Below the pieces are notes generated by a model. The model ran no database searches. It was not told the DNA's origin and saw nothing but the letters and a program-made list of their open reading frames with translations. From DMER01 sp003451645 (lineage in GTDB: Bacteria > Pseudomonadota > Alphaproteobacteria > Micropepsales > Micropepsaceae): a DNA stretch of 64,000 bases. Of the stretch, positions 44,060 through 53,505 are shown in pieces. Numbering within the stretch: the first letter of the stretch is position 1; each line of letters begins with the position of its first letter. The stretch spans positions 13,082-77,081 of the forward strand of contig DALYLR010000014.1 of assembly GCA_031976175.1 (NCBI GenBank). Reading direction: 5' to 3'. The translations under genes were made by a program, and so were the position numbers.

Positions 44060-46960
44060 TTAAGATACAGGGCCGATCAGGCGCTCGAACCTGGCGCGGA
44101 TATCCTGCATGGTGGCGCCCAAGACAGTTTCGGTCTCCTCCCAGCTTTGCGTACCCGCCACGCGACAGAGCAACGACTTCAGGCCAGGTGGAGCCTCTTT
44201 CGGCTGGAAAGGCCCGTCTACCGTCAAACGGACAATATGCGTCAGATTATCGAGCAGCTCCGCACCTTGGCTAAGGGCATTCGCGTCATCATCCGATAGT
44301 TCGCCCCGGTCCCTCAACAATTGCAGTGCTTTGCGGGTATTCCCATCAACCCGAAAGTGCTGCGGAGCACTTTGAGCCGCGCACAGGCTCAAACCTTGGG
44401 CGATGAATTCAATGTCGACCATGCCGCCAGGGTGTTGCTTGAGGTCCCAGGGCCCACTTTTCGCATGCTCCCGCTGCAAGCGCGCACGCATGCCGGCAAC
44501 ATCGCTCAAAATGGTTTCCCTTGGCCTCGGATGCGCCAGCGCTGTTTGCATTGCCGCCTCAACCTTCTGACGCAAGCCAGCAGGCCCTGCGACGACCCGT
44601 GCGCGCGTGAGTGCCATGCGCTCCCACGTCCAGGCCTCATCAGTTTGGTAGGACGTGAATGTTTGCAGCGAAACGGCAACCGGACCCTTGTTGCCCGAGG
44701 GCCGCAAGCGCATATCGACCTCATAAAGACCGCCCTCAGATGTTAAGGCGGTAAGCGCGGTGATGAGCTTCTGGCTCGCCCGCGCGAAGTAAGGACCAGG
44801 AGCCAGGGGCCGCGGCCCGTCCGATTGCAAGGCGCCTTCGACGAAATCGTAGACAAAGATGAGGTCAAGGTCCGAGGTTGCGGTCATTTCGCGCGCCCCA
44901 AGCTTACCCAGCCCAAGAACCACCCAAGCACCATCCGGCAACACACCGTGCGCAGCCTCAGTCTCCACCTTGCAAACTTCGAAGAGCCGTTCAATGACCG
45001 CATCAGCAATCGCAGTGAATGAGGTGCCGGCTTGTGCACCTGTCAACGCCCCCTGCAACAGCTCCAGACCGGTCCGAAATTGTTCATCATGGGCCCAATG
45101 CCTGCAGGCATTGAGCTGCCCCTCAAACCCTTCTTCAAGCTGACACGCCTGTTCAAGCCCCTTGCGCAGCTCGTCGGCGCCCAGAGTGCGCTTCAGAAAC
45201 GCCGGGTCGGTCAAGCCTTCAAACATGGCCGGTCTGCGAGCCAAATGGTCCGCTAAACGCGGAGCGGTACCCACAATGTCCGCGATGAACCGCAGCAAAT
45301 GCTGATTGTTGAAGAGAAGCTCAAACACTTGCACGCCCGATGGCAGCCCGCTCAGAAAGCGGTCAAAGCGCGAGAAGGCCAGATCGGGATTGCCGCTGTC
45401 ACACAACGCCTTCAGCAAAAGCGGCGTCAGCGCCGTTAGCCTTTCGCGTGCCCTCGAACTTCGCGTTGCCCGAATGCGGCCATGGTGCCAGCCGCGGATG
45501 GAGGCCGCGACTCCGCGAGGCTGGCTGAACCCCATCCCTGCAAGCGTGGCGATGGTGCCCTCATCATCTTCGACGCCTGTAAAAACCAAATTGCCTGCAC
45601 CTTCGGACAGGGGCGCAGACTTCTCAAACAGACGCGCGTAATGCCCCTGAACCCGGCTGAGATGGCCAGTGAGGTCCCGCTCGAAATCGATTGTCTCCTC
45701 GTACCCCATGAACCGTGCAGCGTTGTCGACACCTTCGGACGATTTGGGTAGCGAGTGCGTCTGTTCGTCCTCGATCATCTGCAAACGGTGCTCAAGGGCG
45801 CGTAAGAACTCATAGGCCGTTTGCAGTTCGCCGTTCACGGCTGGGTCAACCACCCCTCGTTGCGTGAGCGCGTCCAAGGCCTCGCAGGTCCGATTGCTGC
45901 GCAAGCCAGGATCGCGACCGCCTAGAATGAGCTGCTGGGTTTGCGCAAAGAACTCGATCTCCCGAATCCCACCACGGCCAAGTTTGATATTTTGGCCTGC
46001 TACATGAATGTTGCCGAAGTGGCCATGCGCATGGATCTGCCGCTTGATGGAGTGAATGTCCTCAATGGCCGCAAAATCGAGGTATTTGCGCCAGACAAAT
46101 GGGGCCAGGCGCTTGAGATAGGCCTCCCCCGCCACCAAATCACCAGCACATGGGCGCGCCTTGATCATGGCGGCACGCTCCCAATTCTGCCCCATCGCCT
46201 CGTAATAGTGCTCCGCGGCTTCAATGGAGATCGCAACTTGCGTGGAACCTGCATCAGGGCGCATACGCAAATCGCACCGGAACACATACCCGTCGGGGGT
46301 TATGTCTTGCATGAGACTGACGACACTTTGGGTCAAACGTACGGCAAAAGGGCCTGGCTCAAGTCCCGATGCGACGGGCAGCGTAACTGGATCGTAATAG
46401 CAGCCAAAGTCGATATCGGAAGAATAGTTGAGTTCCCTTGCCCCATACTTCCCCATTCCCAGAAAAAACAGCCCACTCCCTGCCTCCGGAGAGGTGTCGT
46501 CGCTCACAAGCCACCGACCCTGTGCCGCATGCTCGCGCAGACAATATCGCAAAGAGGCTAAGAGTGCGCTGTCTGCAAACTCTGTCAGTGCACGGCATAC
46601 GGTGTTGAGCGGCCATGCCCCGCCCAAATCACATAGCGCTATAAGCAGCGCTGCACGGCGCTTTGCGACGCGCAGCGCCGATGACATTTGTGTGCGGTCT
46701 TGAGCACGCAGGGCAAGTAAAGTGGCGGATACACCGCCAACGACATCCTCGGGCGCCTCGCTGAGAATTGTTTCAACGAATGCAGGTTCCTTTAGCATTA
46801 ACCGCGCTAGAAATGGGCTGTTTCCGGCGGCTCCGCGAAGTAATGGCAGGCCCGGATCGGAAGCGGGGATTGCCAGTCCCGTCAAGACGCGTTCGGCCCT
46901 GGCGGCATCGAACAGTGCTGGCGCTCGCACAATCCGTGCGCGCAAACTCGCCATGCTCAT
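44060..46960 (-). CDS. glnE: Bifunctional glutamine synthetase adenylyltransferase/deadenylase
   Basis: A 966-residue GlnE that adenylylates and deadenylylates glutamine synthetase in response to PII state. Two nucleotidyltransferase halves are visible. The first has GMGKYGARELNYSSDIDFGCYY; the second has GLGKLGAREMTATSDLDLIFVYD. In both, the G-K-G-RE---SD-D motif is complete, as expected when both activities are retained. A central linker (SLPKSSEGVDNAARFMGYE) and the helical RIAGGI-like bundles separate them. Length matches the family (about 950). It follows the HU-like gene by nine bases, so they are co-transcribed. Confidence 0.96.
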   Translation of the reverse strand: MSMASLRARIVRAPALFDAARAERVLTGLAIPASDPGLPLLRGAAGNSPFLARLMLKEPAFVETILSEAPEDVVGGVSATLLALRAQDRTQMSSALRVAKRRAALLIALCDLGGAWPLNTVCRALTEFADSALLASLRYCLREHAAQGRWLVSDDTSPEAGSGLFFLGMGKYGARELNYSSDIDFGCYYDPVTLPVASGLEPGPFAVRLTQSVVSLMQDITPDGYVFRCDLRMRPDAGSTQVAISIEAAEHYYEAMGQNWERAAMIKARPCAGDLVAGEAYLKRLAPFVWRKYLDFAAIEDIHSIKRQIHAHGHFGNIHVAGQNIKLGRGGIREIEFFAQTQQLILGGRDPGLRSNRTCEALDALTQRGVVDPAVNGELQTAYEFLRALEHRLQMIEDEQTHSLPKSSEGVDNAARFMGYEETIDFERDLTGHLSRVQGHYARLFEKSAPLSEGAGNLVFTGVEDDEGTIATLAGMGFSQPRGVAASIRGWHHGRIRATRSSRARERLTALTPLLLKALCDSGNPDLAFSRFDRFLSGLPSGVQVFELLFNNQHLLRFIADIVGTAPRLADHLARRPAMFEGLTDPAFLKRTLGADELRKGLEQACQLEEGFEGQLNACRHWAHDEQFRTGLELLQGALTGAQAGTSFTAIADAVIERLFEVCKVETEAAHGVLPDGAWVVLGLGKLGAREMTATSDLDLIFVYDFVEGALQSDGPRPLAPGPYFARASQKLITALTALTSEGGLYEVDMRLRPSGNKGPVAVSLQTFTSYQTDEAWTWERMALTRARVVAGPAGLRQKVEAAMQTALAHPRPRETILSDVAGMRARLQREHAKSGPWDLKQHPGGMVDIEFIAQGLSLCAAQSAPQHFRVDGNTRKALQLLRDRGELSDDDANALSQGAELLDNLTHIVRLTVDGPFQPKEAPPGLKSLLCRVAGTQSWEETETVLGATMQDIRARFERLIGPVS

Positions 46961-46969
46961 GCGGGGGCC

Positions 46970-47281
46970 CTAACGGGCATCGCCGTTCTCGTTACCAATA
47001 ATCCCTACAGCCTTCTTCAATATGTCGGAGGGTTTGAAGCGCAACGTCTTGCCTGCCTTTATACGAATTACATCGCCGGTTCGCGGGTCGTGGCCGCTGC
47101 GTGCCGGACGTTTGGCCACGGTGAATATGCCGAAGCGTCCGATCTGCAATCGTCCGCCATTTCTCAGTGCAGCCAATTCCGCCTCGATCTGGCCAAACAC
47201 GAGTTCGACCGTGCGCTTTGCTTCGGCTTTGCTCATTTGGCCCTTCTTGGCCACGTTTGCTATGAAGCCGGCCTTTGACAT
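46970..47281 (-). CDS. HU/IHF-family DNA-binding protein
   Basis: A 103-residue nucleoid protein. The dimerisation helices (FIANVAKKGQMSKAEAKRTVELVFGQI) and the beta-arm motif GRFGIFTVAKRPARSGHDPRTGDVIRI follow HU. The arm reads HDPRTG where most HU proteins have RNPQTG. A short C-terminal extension (VGIIGNENGDAR) follows the usual end. It is the first gene of an HU-glnE transcript. The combination is unusual for HU genes, which normally stand alone. Whether it acts as HU, or as a more specialised relative, is not clear. Confidence 0.88.
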   Translation of the reverse strand: MSKAGFIANVAKKGQMSKAEAKRTVELVFGQIEAELAALRNGGRLQIGRFGIFTVAKRPARSGHDPRTGDVIRIKAGKTLRFKPSDILKKAVGIIGNENGDAR

Positions 47282-47384
47282 GGACGCGCCCTCGGATTTA
47301 GGTCACTCAAACACGAGACTGGAGCAAGTTGAGCAAGACTCTTTTCAATTTCAAGCAAAAATCAGAATCGCTGGAGAGCCGCCA

Positions 47385-48260
47385 ATGAAAATTGTGACGT
47401 TCACTGAGAATCATCGCACGCGTCTTGGCGTTTTGCGTGAGGATGGAGTGGTCGATCTGGCCACGCATGCGCCGCAACTGCCCCACACGATGATCTCATT
47501 TCTGCGCATGGGCCCGGCTGCGATGGAGGAGGCCCGTGCGGCGGCTGACAAGGCCGCGAGTACAATTCCCCTCGCGCGGTGTCAGCTTTTGGCCCCAGTG
47601 CCTCGGCCAACCAAAGTGCTCGCCATCGGCCTGAACTACGCGGACCATGTGCGCGAAGGCAACCGTGCCCTGCCCGAGCATCAGGTTTGGTTCGCCAAGC
47701 AACCGACCAGCATCATTGGACCAGGCGCCCCAATTGTGATTCCCAGTGTGTCCGAGATGATCGATTTCGAAGGCGAACTTGCCTATGTCATCGGGCGGCG
47801 CGCGCGCAAGGTTCCCAAGGAACGCGCACATGAGGTGATCGCAGGCTTCATGATCGGCAATGATATCAGCGTGCGCGATTGGCAGCAGCGCTCGCCGACC
47901 ATGATGATGGGCAAGGGCTTCGACACCCACGGACCGATCGGGCCCTGGCTGGTCACGCCTGATGAGGTGGGCGACTTTCAGAACCTGACGATCCGCACAT
48001 GGGTAAACGGCTCACTGATGCAGAATGGGTCTACGGCAGAGATGATCTTTGGCATCCGCGAGCAGATCGAGCACCTGAGTGCTGCATTTACCTTGGAGCC
48101 CGGCGATGTGATTTTCACGGGCACGCCAGCTGGCGTGGGTGTGGCGCGAAAGCCGCCTGTGTTCTTGAAACCTGGTGATGTGGTCAGGATCGAGATTGAC
48201 CAGCTTGGGGCATTAGAGAACCCTTGCATAGCGGATACGGTTGAATCCTTCATTGTTTGA
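47385..48260 (+). CDS. Fumarylacetoacetate hydrolase-family protein
   Basis: A 291-residue enzyme of the FAH superfamily, which cleaves or decarboxylates 2-oxo acids with a divalent metal. The metal ligands are in the typical arrangement: Glu in DFEGELAYVIG (two glutamates) and Asp in GNDISVRDWQ. KVLAIGLNYADHVREG begins the catalytic domain and GDVIFTGTPAGVG is the C-terminal hallmark. I start at ATG 47385 with GGAGAG about seven bases upstream; the longer open frame upstream runs antisense through the HU gene and is rejected. It is followed 24 bases later by an MFS transporter gene. Substrate unknown (acylpyruvate-type or ureidoglycolate-like). Confidence 0.9.
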   Translation: MKIVTFTENHRTRLGVLREDGVVDLATHAPQLPHTMISFLRMGPAAMEEARAAADKAASTIPLARCQLLAPVPRPTKVLAIGLNYADHVREGNRALPEHQVWFAKQPTSIIGPGAPIVIPSVSEMIDFEGELAYVIGRRARKVPKERAHEVIAGFMIGNDISVRDWQQRSPTMMMGKGFDTHGPIGPWLVTPDEVGDFQNLTIRTWVNGSLMQNGSTAEMIFGIREQIEHLSAAFTLEPGDVIFTGTPAGVGVARKPPVFLKPGDVVRIEIDQLGALENPCIADTVESFIV

Positions 48261-48284
48261 TCCGCCTGCTGATCGGGTGTTGCT

Positions 48285-49667
48285 GTGAGTTCTCCCACCG
48301 ATAGGTCGCGCGCAAAGCGCGTGCTTGGCGCAGTATCGTGGACGTTGTTCCAGTTGGCTGGCAGCCCTTATTTCGTGATGGTGAATATCTTTGTCTTTTC
48401 CGCCTACTTCCAAAAAGTGGTCGTGGGCGACTATGTCCGCGGCCAGGTCATTTGGGGCGACATTCAGGCCTTGGCTGGCCTCCTCGTTGCCCTCTGTAGC
48501 CCGATTTTGGGCGCTGCAGCCGATGCTGCAGGCCCACGAAAACCCGGACTTGCCATCTTCTCGATCATCTCCTGCCTAGGCATGGTCGCTTTGTGGTTCG
48601 CGGAGCCTGGCGCCGTGTTGATGACGGGCGTGGCCTTGGTGATCTGCGCCGTGTTTATGGAGTTCGCTTTTGTTTATCATAATGCGATGCTCCCGGACGT
48701 GTCTGGCGACCACAATGTGGGCTGGCTTTCAGGTGCCGCCTTCAGCATGGATTACCTGGGATCGGTGACCTTGTTTCTGGTCTGGCTCAATCTGCCGGCG
48801 TTTGGGCTCTTCGGTGCCGACTGGCCAGCAAACGCCCATGAACGCAGCGTCGGTGTCTTGTCGGCCGCGTGGTTTGCCGTCTTTATGATCCCGCTGTTTG
48901 TGTTCACGCCTGATCGTCCGTCATCTCATTTACCGCTCTTCAAGGCAATCGGTGCGGGTCTCGTACAACTGCAAGGGACCCTGCGCCGTGTCGGCCATTA
49001 CCGCAACATTGCCACATACTTCGTCTCGCGCGCCATCTACGCCGATGGCATGAGTGGCGTGTTCGTCTTTTTGGCGGGCTTCCTGGGCGGCACCTTCGGT
49101 TGGAGTTTTGAGAAAATCGGCCTCTACGCTCTTGTCGTGCTGACGGTTCCAATTTTCAGTTCAGCGATCGCTGGCTACATTGACGATTGGATCGGCAGCA
49201 AACGGACCATCCAGATTTCGCTTTTCATGTTCACGCTGGGTGTCATCGGCTCCTTGTCCACCACACCAGACGAGTATCTCTATTTCTATCCGGTCACGGA
49301 TGATATTCGCGTGCAGCAAATCCCCTATCTGGGTGCACTTCTGGCGCCCTTGGGTTTCACGACATTCCCGGAGCAGCTTTCACTTGCCTTCTCCATGGCG
49401 GGCTCGGCGTTTGTGGGTCCTGTCCTAGCCTCCAGCAGGACGATGGTGGCAAGGCTCTCGCCGCCGCCAATGGTCGCAGAGCTGTATGGGCTCTTTAACC
49501 TGACAGGCAAGGCGACCGCCTTCGTTGTTCCCTATCTGGTTAGCCGCGTGACGGAGGCGACGCAGAATCCGCGCCTTGCATTTGGCGTGGTAGTGATATT
49601 CCTCTTGGCGGGCCTCATCGGAATGAGTTTTGTCCGCGAGGAGCGCGCAGTCAAAGCGGACGCCTGA
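48285..49667 (+). CDS. UMF1/Atg22-type MFS transporter
   Basis: A 460-residue membrane protein with about 12 helices and low charge within helices. The N-terminal part VLGAVSWTLFQLAGSPYFVMVNIFVFSAYF resembles the UMF1 family (WAxYDxxNS-YFxLI-xxVFxxYF). Later features are PDVSGDHNVGWLSGAAFSMDYLG and LSPPPMVAELYGLFNLTGKATAFVVP, both typical of the family. The start is GTG 48285. The transported compound is unknown; the neighbouring FAH-family gene, 24 bases upstream, suggests a shared organic-acid substrate (inference). Its stop is seven bases from the convergent kinase gene. Confidence 0.88.
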   Translation: MSSPTDRSRAKRVLGAVSWTLFQLAGSPYFVMVNIFVFSAYFQKVVVGDYVRGQVIWGDIQALAGLLVALCSPILGAAADAAGPRKPGLAIFSIISCLGMVALWFAEPGAVLMTGVALVICAVFMEFAFVYHNAMLPDVSGDHNVGWLSGAAFSMDYLGSVTLFLVWLNLPAFGLFGADWPANAHERSVGVLSAAWFAVFMIPLFVFTPDRPSSHLPLFKAIGAGLVQLQGTLRRVGHYRNIATYFVSRAIYADGMSGVFVFLAGFLGGTFGWSFEKIGLYALVVLTVPIFSSAIAGYIDDWIGSKRTIQISLFMFTLGVIGSLSTTPDEYLYFYPVTDDIRVQQIPYLGALLAPLGFTTFPEQLSLAFSMAGSAFVGPVLASSRTMVARLSPPPMVAELYGLFNLTGKATAFVVPYLVSRVTEATQNPRLAFGVVVIFLLAGLIGMSFVREERAVKADA

Positions 49668-49674
49668 CTTGGCC

Positions 49675-51072
49675 TCATTGCGCCGCTTGCGGGATCGGCA
49701 AAGCCTTCGGGAAGACCAAGCGTGCGGCAAGGCCAGGTTGATTGTCGGCGAGTTCGAGTGCCGCCCCATGCATGCGTGCAACGGCCGCTACCAAGCTTAA
49801 GCCCAGCCCAGAGCCCGGCGTATTGCGGCTGCGCTCCAGCCGCACGAAACGGTCAAGGACACGCGCGCGGTCTGGCGCCGGAATGCCGGGCCCGCTGTCG
49901 CGTACGATAATGCTGGGGCCATCGTTGCGCAGATAGCCGGGGTCGATCTGTACGCCGACTTTACCGCCTGTAGGGGTATATTTGAGCGCATTATCGACCA
50001 GATTGGCTGCGGCTCTTGCGACCAAACTCGGGTTGCCGCGCACCCGCACCGCCTCTGGCGCGCTGAGCGTCAAAGCGATCCCGCGCTCTTCTGCAACGGG
50101 TTCATAGAGATCGACCACATCGCGCGCAATGCTGCGCAGATCGACCTCCTCCATCGTATTGCGATGCGCGCCTGACTCCGCTTCTGCAATGAGAAGCAGC
50201 GAGTTGAACGTCGCGATCAGACCATCGGCCTCCTCGATCGCATTCTCCAGCGCCAGCTTCGTGTCATCGGGCGTGTCGCGTGCCAGCATCGCCCCCTCAA
50301 GCCGGTTGCGCAGGCGGTTCAATGGCGTACGCAGATCATGGGCGATGTTGTCCGCCACTTCACGCATACCGGTCATCAGGCCCTCGATCTGACCCAACAT
50401 CGCGTTCAGGTTCTTGGCCAATTCGTCCAACTCATCGCCCGAGCCCATGATGGGAATGCGGCGGGACAGATCGCCTTGCATGATTTCTTCGCTGGTCTGG
50501 TTGATTTGATTGAGCCGCCCCAGAACCGTGCGCGCGATCAAGCCTCCCCCGATCACCCCGAACAGAGCCGTGAGCCCCAACGCATAAAGCAACGTATTGC
50601 GCAAAGTGCCCTCGATGAGGGCCAGATCAGAAATGTCGCGCGCGACCAGAAGCCGGTAGAGCCCCCCTTGCAAGGGGATAGCTCGGCCGCGCGCCAGGCC
50701 TTGCTCCCCGCCGCGCGTAAAGGTGAAACCTATCCACCCGCCCTCATCCACGATGGCATTGGCGGGCCAGCGTGCAAGATTTCCCCCAAGCGAACGGCCG
50801 TCGGGCGCGGTCAGCAGGATGAGGCTGGACCCTGAACTCGCCGCTGCGCGCTCTATCACCACCTGCCGCAAACCCAACAGCCCGCGCCGCCGGTACTGCT
50901 CAGAGAGACCCTGCACTTCAGCGGCAATAGTCTCATCCACCTGGCGGGTCATGAAACCCGCGGTACGCCAATAAATGAACCCAAGAAGAAAAATGACCGA
51001 AGCCGCGAACAGCAACACATAGGCGAGCGCGAGCCTGAATGTTGCCGTCCGGAAAAGGTCAAGAAGCCGCAC
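49675..51072 (-). CDS. Two-component sensor histidine kinase, HAMP type
   Basis: A 465-residue kinase. TM1 (LALAYVLLFAASVIFLLGFIYW) and TM2 (LLYALGLTALFGVIGGGLIA) flank a periplasmic domain of about 120 residues. A HAMP linker follows (LNQINQTSEEIMQGDLSRRI), then the H-box with His245 in AHDLRTPLNRLRNRL, and an HATPase domain with N-box VDNALKYTPTGG, G1 DSGPGIP and G2 GSGLGLSLVAAVARMHG. The start overlaps the regulator gene by 14 bases. Gene order next to degP and ccm genes parallels rhizobial feuPQ, although the signal sensed here is unknown. Confidence 0.92.
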   Translation of the reverse strand: MRLLDLFRTATFRLALAYVLLFAASVIFLLGFIYWRTAGFMTRQVDETIAAEVQGLSEQYRRRGLLGLRQVVIERAAASSGSSLILLTAPDGRSLGGNLARWPANAIVDEGGWIGFTFTRGGEQGLARGRAIPLQGGLYRLLVARDISDLALIEGTLRNTLLYALGLTALFGVIGGGLIARTVLGRLNQINQTSEEIMQGDLSRRIPIMGSGDELDELAKNLNAMLGQIEGLMTGMREVADNIAHDLRTPLNRLRNRLEGAMLARDTPDDTKLALENAIEEADGLIATFNSLLLIAEAESGAHRNTMEEVDLRSIARDVVDLYEPVAEERGIALTLSAPEAVRVRGNPSLVARAAANLVDNALKYTPTGGKVGVQIDPGYLRNDGPSIIVRDSGPGIPAPDRARVLDRFVRLERSRNTPGSGLGLSLVAAVARMHGAALELADNQPGLAARLVFPKALPIPQAAQ

Positions 51073-51736
51073 GGAGACTATATCCGGCGCCGCGCACCGT
51101 GTGCAGCAAGGGCTGCTCGAAGTTTTTGTCGATCTTGGCCCGCAGCCGCGACATGTGCACGTCGATCACATTGGTCTGGGGATCGAAATGATACTCCCAC
51201 ACATTCTCCAGCAACATGGTGCGCGTGACCACATGACCTGCATGCCGCATCATATACTCCAACAGCAGGAATTCCCGTGGTTGGAGGTCAATGCGTTGGC
51301 CATTGCGCGTCGCCGTGCGGGACAAGAGGTCAAGTTCGAGGTCCCCCACCGCCAGCCGGGTTTGCACCGCCGCGGGCGAATGCCGCCTTACCAAAACCTC
51401 GAGGCGCGCCAGCAATTCGGTGAAGGCAAAGGGCTTGGCGAGGTAGTCATCCCCGCCCGCCTTGAGGCCGCGAACCTTGTCATCCACTTCGCCCAGTGCA
51501 CTTAGGAACAATACGGGCGTCTGGTTCCCCGCATCGCGCAGCCGGTTGACGACCGACAAGCCATCCATGCGCGGCAGCATCCGGTCGACCACCGCCGCAT
51601 CATAAGCGCCGCCGAGCGCGAGCGTCAGCCCATCCTCGCCATCGCCCGCATGGTCGACCAAATGGCCGCTCTCCCGCAATCCCTTGACCAGATAGGCCGC
51701 CGCCGTCGCATCGTCTTCAATCAGCAATAGCCGCAT
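51059..51736 (-). CDS. OmpR/PhoB-family response regulator
   Basis: A 225-residue regulator with an N-terminal receiver (IEDD acidic pair, phospho-acceptor Asp51 in VVDRMLPRMDG, conserved Lys in LAKPF) and a C-terminal winged-helix domain (LDLLSRTATRNGQRIDLQPREFLLLEYMM, MLLENVWEYHFDPQTNVIDVHMSRLRAKID). I start at ATG 51736, which has AAGGAG five bases upstream; an upstream frame would add an odd 14-residue leader. It is transcribed downstream of degP, separated by 38 bases, and before its kinase. An envelope-stress role is plausible from the degP context. Confidence 0.93.
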   Translation of the reverse strand: MRLLLIEDDATAAAYLVKGLRESGHLVDHAGDGEDGLTLALGGAYDAAVVDRMLPRMDGLSVVNRLRDAGNQTPVLFLSALGEVDDKVRGLKAGGDDYLAKPFAFTELLARLEVLVRRHSPAAVQTRLAVGDLELDLLSRTATRNGQRIDLQPREFLLLEYMMRHAGHVVTRTMLLENVWEYHFDPQTNVIDVHMSRLRAKIDKNFEQPLLHTVRGAGYSLRAAS

Positions 51737-51774
51737 GACTACTCCTTCAAGCTGATCGCCTGGGCCAAACAGGG

Positions 51775-53379
51775 TCACTCATTGTCGATCCGGACTGCGA
51801 CATAGGAGGCGCCACGGTCGCCCTCGACCTTTAGAAGAACGGTGGAGCGGCCGGCCTTTTGCGCGCGCTCGATGCCTTCATCAAGATCGGCTCTGTTTTC
51901 GACCTTGTCTTGCCCGATGCCAACGATGCGCAGGCCAGGCCGCAGACCCTTTTCAGCCGCATCGCTGTTGGGATCAACCGAAGTGATCACGAGGCCCTCC
52001 GCACCTTCGTCCAGGCGGAACTGGCGCTTGGTTGAGGCGGTTACTGGCGCCACGCCAATGCCGAGGTCCGCGAGCTTTGAAGGCTCCTCAGTATCGCGCC
52101 CGCCCCGGCCGAACAGGCCAGAGACCTTCTCCTCGCTGTCGCGCTTGCCGACGGTCGCATTGAGGGTGCGCTCCTTACCCCCCCGCAGAATCGTGAATGT
52201 CGCCGTAGAGCCGTTAGGCAATGTCGCCACTTTCCGCGTCATATCTCGGTTGGACTCGATGACTTCACCATTGATCTTGATGACGACGTCACGCTCCTGA
52301 AAGCCTGCTTTCTCTGCAGGACTCCCCGGCAGAACTGCGGCAATCATCGCACCCTTTTGATTGCGGGGAAGGCCTTCGCTCTCCGCCAAATCTTCCGTGA
52401 GCGTCTGAATCTGCACGCCAAGCCAGCCGCGTGAGACCTGACCCGTCGAGCGCAGATCCTTGATCACGGACTGAATGGTCGAGGCTGGAATGGCAAAGCC
52501 GATGCCAACGCTGCCGCCTGTGGGCGAATAGATCGCGGTGTTCATGCCCACGACGTGACCACGCATGTCAAAAGTCGGCCCACCTGAATTACCCCGGTTG
52601 ATCGCAGCGTCGATCTGGAGGTACTGCGTATACGGACCATCGCCCACATCACGGCCGCGTGCGGACACAATACCGGCAGTCACGGTGCCGCCGAGGCCAA
52701 AGGGATTGCCGACCGCCAGCACCCAGTCGCCCACGCGCACCTTTTTGTCATCGGCAAAGGTCACCGCAGGCAATTTTTCCTTGGTCTCAATCTTCAGAAG
52801 CGCGATGTCGGTTGCCTGGTCCCGGCCCACGAGCTTGGCTTTCAGGGTCTTCTCATTCGGCAGCACCACTTCAATGTCGCGGCCCTCATCGATCACATGA
52901 TTATTGGTGACGACATAGCCAGTCTCATCGACAATGAAGCCTGATCCCTGAACCTCACTGCGAGGCCTTGGCGCGCTGCGCCCGCCTGGCCCCGGCAGAC
53001 CGAAGAAATCGCGGAAGGGCGAGTTGCGCAAAACTTCGTCCATGTCTTTGCCTTGCACGCTCACCTTAACGCTGACCACCGATGGCATCACGTGATCGAC
53101 AAGGTCGGCCATGCTCTGGATCGTGCCGCCGCCAAAGGCAGGCCCCATCGCAAGGACGGGCGCACTTGACTCCAGCCCTGCGAATTGGCGGGGCTTTAGG
53201 CTCTCGGGTGAGGCCGACGGGGCCGCTGACGGGTTCGTCAGATACTCAGCCCACGCAGCAGGCCCACCGCCCGACCAAGTCATTCCCGCAACGACGCCCG
53301 CCGTTGCCGCGACCGCCGCGACAGTTAGCGTCAAGTAGCGCAGTGTCCTGCCCTGCCCAGAGTTCGACTTGATCTCCAT
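51775..53379 (-). CDS. degP: Periplasmic Do/DegP-type serine protease
   Basis: A 534-residue HtrA protease. An N-terminal hydrophobic segment (YLTLTVAAVAATAGVVAGMTW) is a signal or anchor. The trypsin-like domain has the triad: His in VVTNNHVID, Asp in ATDIALLKI and Ser in INRGNSGGPTF. Two PDZ domains follow (about GWLGVQIQTLTED and IGVAPVTASTKRQF onward). It degrades and refolds misfolded envelope proteins. I start at ATG 53379, with GGAG upstream. The gene lies between ccmH and a two-component system, an order conserved in several alphaproteobacteria. Confidence 0.94.
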   Translation of the reverse strand: MEIKSNSGQGRTLRYLTLTVAAVAATAGVVAGMTWSGGGPAAWAEYLTNPSAAPSASPESLKPRQFAGLESSAPVLAMGPAFGGGTIQSMADLVDHVMPSVVSVKVSVQGKDMDEVLRNSPFRDFFGLPGPGGRSAPRPRSEVQGSGFIVDETGYVVTNNHVIDEGRDIEVVLPNEKTLKAKLVGRDQATDIALLKIETKEKLPAVTFADDKKVRVGDWVLAVGNPFGLGGTVTAGIVSARGRDVGDGPYTQYLQIDAAINRGNSGGPTFDMRGHVVGMNTAIYSPTGGSVGIGFAIPASTIQSVIKDLRSTGQVSRGWLGVQIQTLTEDLAESEGLPRNQKGAMIAAVLPGSPAEKAGFQERDVVIKINGEVIESNRDMTRKVATLPNGSTATFTILRGGKERTLNATVGKRDSEEKVSGLFGRGGRDTEEPSKLADLGIGVAPVTASTKRQFRLDEGAEGLVITSVDPNSDAAEKGLRPGLRIVGIGQDKVENRADLDEGIERAQKAGRSTVLLKVEGDRGASYVAVRIDNE

Positions 53380-53505
53380 CGTCTCGTGCTCCTGTCTGCG
53401 CCGCCAGCAACACCAGGACATCCGGCGTCGCGCGGGCTGTTAACCTTTGGCCCTAATATAGTGTCTTGGACCTTTCGGCCATCTGTCCATATGATGAAAT
53501 ATTGT

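Noticed and set aside
47022..47384. Upstream extension of the FAH-family gene
   Set aside because: The extension runs antisense through the HU gene and the motif-bearing protein starts at ATG 47385 with a ribosome site.
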